NCBI GenBank assembly: GCA_026770025.1
Contig: JAMXDE010000014.1
Coordinates: forward strand, 1,674,001-1,738,000
Direction of reading: 5' to 3'
Length of the DNA stretch: 64,000 bases
Source: Craspedostauros australis
Lineage: Eukaryota > Bacillariophyta > Bacillariophyceae > Mastogloiales > Achnanthaceae
The notes below the pieces were generated by a model. That model made no database searches. It was given only the letters and a program-made list of their open reading frames with translations, and was not told where the DNA came from. Numbering within the stretch: position 1 is the first letter of the stretch; each line of letters opens with the position of its first letter. Shown piece after piece: positions 56,917 to 64,000 of the stretch. Made by a program: the position numbers and the translations under genes.

Positions 56917-58003
56917 CTACACCATGAAGAGACCTGCCACGAACGCCCCGGTGGCGAGCACTGCCGATACAGCAGACGCTGAGAAGGGTTGCAGAGCACC
57001 TGATCCATCATTACTATCCGAATTTCCATCTTTGTTCACCTTCTCGATCATCACGGTGAAGTTCGATCGGATGGTGGGATCACTTCGAACATTGATGAAG
57101 TATTCTGTGCCAGAAACGGTGTCAAATTCGTATGCGGAAACTTCGTTGATCTCGCATCGCGCATTGGTCGTGCCGGTGGGTCCTCCAACACACCCAGCTT
57201 CGGTGTTGCATTTTGTGGTCACGGAGTAAACGGTCTTGATCCCATCGATGGTGCAGACCGTGACCTTGACGCGTTCCCCAATTCCGTTCATCTTGTACCA
57301 GATGCCGGGAATATCCGCGCTCACTCCACATCCTTCCTCTGCCCACTGATCGCCGTCGGCAAGTTCGGTCGTGCCATTGACAGGTGTGTCCAGCGTCAAC
57401 CCCTCCGCGCAGACGCATCTGTTGTTATCGGCTCTGACCACTTCGTTGGTGGGTACATCGCCTGGATTGAATTTGGAGGTACGAGTAGAGCGTGGGTTAC
57501 ATCGACCGATCCAAAGAATCAGAAGATATTGGGTCGGTAGTTGCATGTTTGAAGGTTATGGAGCAGCGGTAATTGCGTGTCCGCGAGGCCATCCACCATG
57601 ATTGAGGACGCAGTTGTCCGCAGGTGTCGAAAACATCCAACGATTGAGAAATGATATAGTCAACATGATGTATGTGTGCGAGATGATGTGAGTACGATTA
57701 TGTGATGATCATTGTTCACGTCGTTTGCTCTGCCAAATCTGAGATGAGCATCGGACGCAAGAAGGAGCAAAGGAACTCCTGATGGAGCCGTGATGAAGTC
57801 GATTCCTCCCTCCCTCCTTGGGAGCAGCAGCGAAAACGGCGTTCTGCACAGCAAGGACAATGGTCACGACGACCACCGACCATCAGCCATCCATCATCCA
57901 TCAACCACCATCTCTGCACTGCTGCGAACGTACATGTTCCATCAGCCGATGCGGTCGAAGCAATGGAAAGCAGAGCGAGGATGATTGGCTTGAGGGACAT
58001 CAT
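56917..58003 (-). CDS. Small secreted, probably GPI-anchored surface protein
   Basis: Two exons, 58003-57934 and 57461-56917, 615 nt, 204 aa. Exon 1 is the signal peptide MMSLKPIILALLSIASTASA plus DGT. The intron is GTACGT...AATCCAG and the junction codon is Cys. The ectodomain has NNRCVCAEGL, WAEEGCGV, IPGIWYKMNGIGERVKVTVC, CNTEAGCVGG and FINVRSDPTIRSNFTVMI. This IPG.WY...G.G pattern is one I associate with families of diatom surface proteins. The C-terminus SGALQPFSASAVSAVLATGA plus FVAGLFMV is a small-residue omega region followed by a hydrophobic tail, as for GPI attachment. Substrate or binding partner unknown. Confidence 0.75.
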
Positions 58004-58962
58004 GGTTGATCACTTTTTGGAGTAGAGAAGAATTGTTTGGTTTGTGAAAGCCAAAGCCGAGGAGAGGAGCCTGCTCCGGGCTGGGATGGTAGCAACAACA
58101 GACAACAGACAACAGACAACAGACATCAACGGCGATGGTGGCGGTGTTGGTGTTGGCGTTGTCGATGTCGATGTCGATGTCGTTCATGTGCCTCTGCTTC
58201 TTTTCTTCACGTCTTCTCCATCTCTGTTTCTGCGCGATCCCTCTCTTCGCCTTGCTTTGTGACACTTCTCGGATTCGATCGTGCCTGTTTTCGATCTTTG
58301 ATTTCGTGGTTTTGCAGTCTTGCATGACCCTCCAGTCATTCACTGATGTCGTCTTCGCGAAACAAGACGAGCCCAACAGGATGTGAAAAAGGGACTTACG
58401 TAGTCATCAATTCGATCACGAGCACACCGATGACGTCACTGATAAATCACAACGTTCGGAACTTCATTTTTCGTTCTGTTTCGGACAAAATGGAAACGAA
58501 AGGATCGATTGGGTCGTCCGAATCTCATAGCATCGTTGTTTGTGTGTGGTCAAAGCTCACGATTGCGTGTCAAGTACACGAAAATGGATTCTCATCCATG
58601 TCTGGGACCCGGATGTTCATGCACTCCACGCACGTGGTTCCTTCGTTTTTCCTCCTGTCTTTTCGTCCCGTTGACCAACGTGACAACGAACGATGACCCG
58701 ATGACAACCAACGATGATCGCGGGCAACTGGGCAAAACCAACATCGTTGGTGCCGGTAGCAGCAGCAAAGCGTTGCGAAGTGATCTGTTCTGACGGCACC
58801 TGTCCTCACTGCTACAGCCACGACCACCAACCTTTGAAGCACGTCACGTAGGCCATATTTTGTAACGTCACATCAAGGTCATAACTCCAGCAAAAGCTTC
58901 GCCGCAACGTTCAACGTCTCCGCAAACTCCAAATCGAAATCGAACTCGAACAACCCGTCACA
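58004..58962. other. Divergent promoter region
   Basis: 959 bp between divergent starts. It contains an (AACAGAC)n heptamer run at 58097-58128, a CRE-like TGACGTCA at about 58431-58438, and a CGATGA/ACGATGA repeat near 58690-58720. No gene supported. Confidence 0.5.
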
Positions 58963-59733
58963 ATGGCCCTCCGATCCGCAGCAGCCCGCCTCATCTCGCG
59001 CAGCAATCCAGCTGTCGCCTCCAACGTCAATGGACGCTTCATGTCGTCCGGCCTTGACCGCGCCAAGACCGAGGAGAACTTCGAGGCCGTCCTCGACAAG
59101 TTCGCTCAGATCCGCGCCTGCGCCGTCCTGCGCACTGCCACGTCCGACGCCTGCCCCAAGGCCATGCAGGCCGCCATCGACGGTGGATTCAAGATCGTCG
59201 AGTTCACCCTCACCACGCCCGACTGCCTGCAGCACCTTTCCGACTGCCGCACCAAGTACGACGGCGATGTCATGGTCGGCTGCGGTACCATCATGAACAC
59301 CGAGGATGCTGAGAAAGCCATCGATGCCGGAAGCGAATTCATCATCACTCCCGTCATGCTCCCGGATGTCATCGAATGGTGCAAGGAGCGCAACATCGTC
59401 TGCGTGCCAGGATGCCAAACCCCCACCGAGCTCACCATGGCCTACCGTCACGGTGCCCCGCTCCAGAAGCTCTTTCCAGGCGTCGCCGGCGGACCAATGT
59501 GGGTCAAGGCCGTCAGCTCGGCCCTTCCCTTCCTCAGCATCAACCCAACCTCCGGTGTCGACCTCGACAACGCCGGTGAATTCCTCCAGAACGGTGCCGC
59601 CTCCGTCGGTCTCGTCGCCCCGCTCTTCGACCCAGCCGCCATTGCCGCCGGAGATTACGACCAGGTCGCCAAGAACGCGGCCAAGGTCATGGCCAACGTC
59701 CGTGAGGTCGGACCATACCAGAGAAAGAAGTAA
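58963..59733 (+). CDS. 2-keto-3-deoxy-6-phosphogluconate (KDPG) aldolase, probably mitochondrial
   Basis: Cleaves KDPG to pyruvate and glyceraldehyde-3-phosphate, the last step of the Entner-Doudoroff pathway. 256 residues. The start MALRSAAARLISRSNPAVAS is Arg/Ala/Ser-rich without acids to about residue 30, a mitochondrial-type presequence. The core shows RACAVLRTA, GGFKIVEFTLTTP with the catalytic-type Glu, VMVGCGTIM, GSEFIITPVMLP, and LFPGVAGGPMWVKAV with the Schiff-base Lys, then PFLSINPTSGV (phosphate site). Length minus presequence (about 225) fits the bacterial Eda family. Codon use is strongly C-ending, suggesting high expression. A mitochondrial Entner-Doudoroff pathway is known from diatoms. 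Confidence 0.93.
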   Translation: MALRSAAARLISRSNPAVASNVNGRFMSSGLDRAKTEENFEAVLDKFAQIRACAVLRTATSDACPKAMQAAIDGGFKIVEFTLTTPDCLQHLSDCRTKYDGDVMVGCGTIMNTEDAEKAIDAGSEFIITPVMLPDVIEWCKERNIVCVPGCQTPTELTMAYRHGAPLQKLFPGVAGGPMWVKAVSSALPFLSINPTSGVDLDNAGEFLQNGAASVGLVAPLFDPAAIAAGDYDQVAKNAAKVMANVREVGPYQRKK

Positions 59734-60408
59734 AGTTTAGATTGGAATGGCATGGAATGGACTAAGTTACTCCACTCTGCAAGTACTCCATGACACGAGG
59801 AGCAACCATCACACCATATTCGCATCATACTTCAGCATACCACCACATAGCATAGCATAGCATAATCGTAGCAATAGAGAGACAAGAAGCAAGGCTACAT
59901 TTCATCCGAGTGCTGCGCTGCGTGCTGTTGCTCTGCTACAAACATGGATAACACGATCTAAGAATTCTTTTTGTATGTGCGTGTATTGCATTGTATGAAA
60001 GTGCAAGGGCAATGCAAAACAGTTGGCGTGTTCCACTTCTTTGAGAACGACGACGAACACGATTCTCAATTCGTTGAGGCCGACGTTGCCTTCGCACAGT
60101 CGCACTCGACCGCTTTCATGAACATCCTTATTCTTCAGTGAAGTCCGAGCAATCCTGCCAAGGACCTTGCGGAGTATGAAACAAATATGAGTCGTAGTAG
60201 TATGGTATTATGTTATGAAGTATTCCTTTTGGAGCACACAGTATTCATGGAGTTCTATCAGCACACAATCTTGGCTATGTTCAATCTGAGCGCCTCTCTC
60301 TGTGTTCTCCCAGTTGTTCTCTTTGTCTATCAAGGAGTTCACGATCATCACCCCAAAGGTTTGGAGTATCTGTAGGTGCTTCTTGTCATGTTCGGCTCTG
60401 TCACCTAT
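59734..60408. other. Convergent intergenic with AGCAT pentamers
   Basis: 675 bp without a supported gene. (ATAGC)n occurs at 59846-59864, the same unit as at 28630-28657. Confidence 0.55.
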
Positions 60409-63400
60409 CTATGCGTCATAGAATTCTCGGTATTCGACATCGCCAATGTGGTGATGTCGATCTTGGCTCCAGTCCATGTTCTTTTCGCCGTTGCCTTTCT
60501 GCTGCTGCTGCTCATCACGATGCAGCTTCTGTTCCGACTGCACGAATGCCTCGTAGCACTTGGCGGAGATGCCCAGCGCCACGCAGAAGCCCAACCATGT
60601 GGAGTAGTACAGGTCACCCACGGACTGTCCTGGACCGCCGATGCCCGTCACCAACGCCACGGCGAGGATGAACATGACCAGCAGCAGCAACGTGAAGATG
60701 CCCTGGATGCGGTGATAAGTCGGGGATTCGGCAGCGATCAGGTTGAAGACGCGGATGGCGAGCATGATGGATCCCACGCCTGTGCCGGTGAAGCCTACCA
60801 CCAGAGCGAACATTGTGCGTCTGCAGAAAGGGATCGACGTGCCCTCGATGGTCTCGTCGTGACAGCTGGCGGAGATGTTGTACCAAACGTGCGTGGCGGC
60901 TCCAAAGACGACGAAGGAGACCTTGGCCATGACGCCCCACGCCCACACCATAATGTCCTCTGCATCGTGGCTCAGGTAAGGCTTGAGATAGGACATCATC
61001 TGCAGCCCAGCCGTGACGATGGAGGCCCAGGTGAAGTAGTAGAGGTTGGCGGCCTTGATTTCGCCGATCCCGTTGACGGCCCACGAGTCTTCGCTGTGCA
61101 TGGTCAACACGAGGTCGGCCATCCAAAGGTGGAAACACAGGATGGACAACACCCCGCCCACCCAGAACTTGGCGACGATGAAGTACGATGCTCGCTTCAA
61201 GCACAGCAGGAACTGCAGCGTCGCGATGGCCGAGACGACGCCTGGTGCCACCATGACGTACCGATGATGCCACGTCAATTCCTCCGCGCTCTCTCGGTAC
61301 AGCGCGGCGTCTCCAGTGGAAGCGGCGCAGATCATGGACAGGATGGACAACGCGAAGTATCGGCGCAACCGCGGCACTCGTTCGCTGCGGTTGTTGTCCG
61401 CAGAAGGTCCGGAGGCTGCGAAGAGACCGTCCGATGACTGCGAATTGGACAGAGAGGTATGAGATGCTCCGTCCTGGCAACGTTGCTGCTGCTGTTCCTG
61501 TACAGGTTGAATGGTGGAGGTGTCATCAGTCTTTGGATTGGTCATGTGCGAGACCTGATCGTCGATCCGAACGTCGGCCATGGGCTTGGATCGCGGTTGC
61601 GAGTACATCTCCACAGCGTAGATCTCCTCGAGGCAACCCAGGCAGACGCGCAGACATAACATGAAGCACAGCCAGCTGGAGTAGTAGAGATTCCCCACCT
61701 TGGCGGCAGGTCCTCCCACACCGCTGGAATACAGGGCGTTGAATCCAACGGCCGCCGACAGGCAGGCAGAGAGGAGGAATTCGCACCACAGCAGCTTCGT
61801 CGCCATGCCGGCGCGTCTCCTTGCCTTGGCCAGTGCTTCCGCTCCCGTACCATCGCCGTTTCCGTGCTGCTGAAGGTACTGACGACGTTCGAAGCTGTGC
61901 AGGATGATCGCCACGATGGATGCGAATGGTGCGATGGCGCCTGTGACCACAGCCATGTGCGTTCGGTGGCAGAAGACTGTGGAGAAGCTCACCTCGTCAC
62001 TGAGGTTGTTGCAAACCTCTTCGAAGATGAGGTAGTCCTGCACACCACGGAAGTCCCAGCTACCAGTCGTGCCGCCTCCCGCGGCGTCTGCATTCTGATC
62101 GTATGCATCGTCATCGCCGTAGTTGTTGTTGTCGTTTCCGGCATCGCCGCCAGCAACGACATCGTCATCGCTGAGGATGGAAAAGGGACGGAAGAGGTTG
62201 TCAAAGATGAAGGCTGCGCTGAGGAATGTGACCAGGCTCGATATCCAAATCGCAGTCCAGTAGCCAGCTCTGAGTCGCAACCGCAGCATGGTTTGGTACC
62301 ACTTCTTCTTGCGTTGTGCCGCGATGCTCTGGCCGTGAATCGCTTGTAACGATGGATCGACGGAAAGCGTTGTACTTTGAGCGTCCATGAAGTTGTGCGG
62401 TGCGCCCATCGGTGTTGCGTGCTTGGATTGCTGTCGCTGCCGCCGCAGTTGCGGTGCCATCCGAACCACCGCTGGTCCTCCTGCTGCTCTCCTCCTCGGT
62501 CTGTCGCGCACCGATCGGAATCCGTCTGCCAGGATGCTGTAAAGCAGCATGAGACTGAGCCCCATCGATATCCATGACAGGTAGTAGAGGTTGGCATTGT
62601 CACCGACGTTGCCCATGTAATCGACTGCCGCGAGACTGTTGTACGGGTTCTGACCATCTTCATCTGCATCTTGCTTGGGTCGCAGGAGGATGATGACATT
62701 CCAATACACCCAGCACGCCACAATGAGGACTTGGATGACAGTCAGCACCACCAGCGTGTATATTTGGCTCCAGTAGTGATCACCATCAGACACATGCTGC
62801 TGCTGCTGCTGCTGGTGGTTGTCTTGCTGATCTTCATTGATTGGCAATGCTGCACCCGCAGGTATGGCTGTGCCTCCACCCAATGCATTGGTTTGTGTTG
62901 GCAGTGATAACGATTGCGTTGATGCTGATTCGGATGCGGACTTCGTTGTCGTCGTCTTTTGCAGATGCCTGGAAATGATCATGATGGCGACGGCGCTGAG
63001 AAGGAAGGATATTGCGCCTGCCGGTGCCACGACGCGTCGGAAGAGGGCCACGCACTGGTACTGCCCCCGGATGATCGCCCGTTCGCTGACCTCCACGGAA
63101 TCATCATCCGTTGCCAACTCCAAGAGGAAGTACATCTCGTGCGACAGGCATTGTCGTTTGGCATCCATCGCCGACAGCAACGCCATGACCGTTGTGAGGC
63201 AGAGGCCCGCGTAGAGCATGGCAAGCTGCTCGAATGAGATCCAGTGCCTTGTCATGGTGTATCTGTCCACATCCAACATGAGGCCGTCACGTCCACTATC
63301 GTCAATGTCATCGCCATCGGCACTAACCGGAGTGGCACCAGCCGATGTAGTGTCAGCAGAAATAGTACCAGATGTGGCCGTCGAACCAGATGATGCGCCG

Positions 63401-63867
63401 ACATGCAACGGGGCTTTCATCTCTGCTATCGTGGTCATGGTCGTGCCCATTTGTGATGAGGAAGTTGGTGCAGCATCCGTATCCATGGCATACCGTATTC
63501 TCGAAGCATTTGGCGGTTCTTGTTGTTGTGCGTTGTTATCAGGGCTCATTTTTTCGTTCTGCCGTCGACCGCTATTGCCATGCTCGATCCTGCGGCTCTT
63601 GGCCTCCAACACGTCCTGAGGTTTCGAATGATTGCCTCCAAATGAAGTGTCATTCGTTGCCAAGACGTAGTGAAGACCTCCATTGTCCTCTGCCATGGTT
63701 GTTGCCGCGATACCAGCGCTCCCGCGATTGGCAGTAGTGCTGGCAGCAATACGGGCAGTATCATGGCTCGTGTCATTGATGTTGATAGGCGCCGCTGCAG
63801 GACGATGTCTGCCATCGTCGTTGATGTTGCTGCTGCTGCCACATTCGTCTGGGTTTGGATGAAACAT
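60409..63867 (-). CDS. Four-module multi-pass membrane protein (about 16 TM)
   Basis: 1152 residues from the ATG at 63867 (MFHPNPDECG). The frame is open upstream only to a GTG, so an upstream exon cannot be excluded. Residues 1-200 are Asn/Ser/Thr-rich and disordered. From about 205 there are four related blocks (about 205-445, 525-745, 830-965, 970-1110). Each has about four hydrophobic helices, and each closes with a helix starting (N/D)LYY.(S/T)W: NLYYLSW, NLYYSSW, NLYYFTW, DLYYSTW. Blocks 1 and 2 also have paired cysteines in the first loop (for example FCHRTHMAVVTGAI; block 4 has FCRRTMFALVVGF). Linkers are Gln/Asn/Asp-rich. I do not recognise the family. The fourfold repeat suggests internal duplication of a tetraspan-like unit; receptor, channel or scaffold are all open. 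Confidence 0.8.
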   Translation of the reverse strand: MFHPNPDECGSSSNINDDGRHRPAAAPININDTSHDTARIAASTTANRGSAGIAATTMAEDNGGLHYVLATNDTSFGGNHSKPQDVLEAKSRRIEHGNSGRRQNEKMSPDNNAQQQEPPNASRIRYAMDTDAAPTSSSQMGTTMTTIAEMKAPLHVGASSGSTATSGTISADTTSAGATPVSADGDDIDDSGRDGLMLDVDRYTMTRHWISFEQLAMLYAGLCLTTVMALLSAMDAKRQCLSHEMYFLLELATDDDSVEVSERAIIRGQYQCVALFRRVVAPAGAISFLLSAVAIMIISRHLQKTTTTKSASESASTQSLSLPTQTNALGGGTAIPAGAALPINEDQQDNHQQQQQQHVSDGDHYWSQIYTLVVLTVIQVLIVACWVYWNVIILLRPKQDADEDGQNPYNSLAAVDYMGNVGDNANLYYLSWISMGLSLMLLYSILADGFRSVRDRPRRRAAGGPAVVRMAPQLRRQRQQSKHATPMGAPHNFMDAQSTTLSVDPSLQAIHGQSIAAQRKKKWYQTMLRLRLRAGYWTAIWISSLVTFLSAAFIFDNLFRPFSILSDDDVVAGGDAGNDNNNYGDDDAYDQNADAAGGGTTGSWDFRGVQDYLIFEEVCNNLSDEVSFSTVFCHRTHMAVVTGAIAPFASIVAIILHSFERRQYLQQHGNGDGTGAEALAKARRRAGMATKLLWCEFLLSACLSAAVGFNALYSSGVGGPAAKVGNLYYSSWLCFMLCLRVCLGCLEEIYAVEMYSQPRSKPMADVRIDDQVSHMTNPKTDDTSTIQPVQEQQQQRCQDGASHTSLSNSQSSDGLFAASGPSADNNRSERVPRLRRYFALSILSMICAASTGDAALYRESAEELTWHHRYVMVAPGVVSAIATLQFLLCLKRASYFIVAKFWVGGVLSILCFHLWMADLVLTMHSEDSWAVNGIGEIKAANLYYFTWASIVTAGLQMMSYLKPYLSHDAEDIMVWAWGVMAKVSFVVFGAATHVWYNISASCHDETIEGTSIPFCRRTMFALVVGFTGTGVGSIMLAIRVFNLIAAESPTYHRIQGIFTLLLLVMFILAVALVTGIGGPGQSVGDLYYSTWLGFCVALGISAKCYEAFVQSEQKLHRDEQQQQKGNGEKNMDWSQDRHHHIGDVEYREFYDA

Positions 63868-64000
63868 GGAGTGGAGACGATGCGCCAGCGACGTTGGATC
63901 TGGTTGAAGCACGTTGTGCGGAGAGCGGGCTCATCCACCAAACAGAATGGAATCAAATCGAATCGAATGAACAAGAACCGAAGGATGGATGTTTTGATGC
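63868..64000. other. 5' flank of the multi-pass protein
   Basis: Only 133 bp remain. No feature beyond ATCGAATCGAAT-type short repeats near 63955. Confidence 0.4.

Noticed and set aside
60376-61437. 353-codon + strand ORF
   Set aside because: Antisense of the multi-pass protein. Its His/Asp/Gly-rich translation is typical of the reverse of hydrophobic codons.
1-64000. CRISPR array or bacterial operon
   Set aside because: Introns, presequences, NSF-like and TVP23 genes and WHEP-type synthetase show a eukaryotic nuclear genome; the 20-bp arrays are contiguous units without unique spacers.

Overview
This is a eukaryotic nuclear window, most likely from a diatom or a related stramenopile. Evidence for this placement: intron-poor genes with short GT-AG introns; a KDPG aldolase carrying a mitochondrial-type presequence (a mitochondrial Entner-Doudoroff route is described in diatoms); secreted and surface proteins of styles I associate with diatoms and oomycetes; and many short satellites. 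The taxonomic call is an inference; no rRNA or organelle marker is present.

Left third (1-15390): a nest of DNA transposons. An outer element (about 32-15388, terminal inverted repeats ending in GAGCCCCTCGAGCGAGTCG) encodes a large DDE-type transposase on the minus strand. That gene is split by a second, 9313-bp element (2430-11742) with its own inverted termini (GGACACCCGGCAAGT) and a 3-bp CGG target duplication. Removing the inner element plus one CGG restores the transposase frame exactly. The inner element carries 20-bp subterminal repeat arrays at both ends, a further pair of degenerate inverted repeats (possibly a third layer), and no recognisable transposase. 15391-18728 holds nothing I can assign.

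Host genes from 18.7 kb on: a secreted protein with 15 cysteine-rich DUF4215-type repeats (18729-21566, +); a five-exon NSF-D1-like AAA+ ATPase with an N-terminal signal sequence and a 25-nt microexon (22520-26286, -); a polyQ methyltransferase-like protein (27218-28165, +); a eukaryotic-type prolyl-tRNA synthetase with an organelle-type presequence (28694-31116, -); a Ser-rich disordered protein with a C-terminal SAM-like domain (31931-35863, +); a 2621-residue coiled-coil protein (36243-44406, -); a metallothionein-like Cys-cluster protein (45906-46703, +); a two-HMA copper-transporting P1B ATPase (51144-54755, +); a TVP23 Golgi membrane protein (55361-56152, +); a secreted, probably GPI-anchored protein (56917-58003, -); KDPG aldolase (58963-59733, +); and a four-module, roughly 16-TM membrane protein (60409-63867, -).

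Between the metallothionein-like gene and the copper ATPase lies a 4.29-kb Mutator-like (MULE) insertion (46689-50981) flanked by a perfect 10-bp duplication. Its transposase is broken by one in-frame TGA. The insertion landed in the 3' end of the metallothionein-like ORF, separating two genes that probably both handle metal ions.
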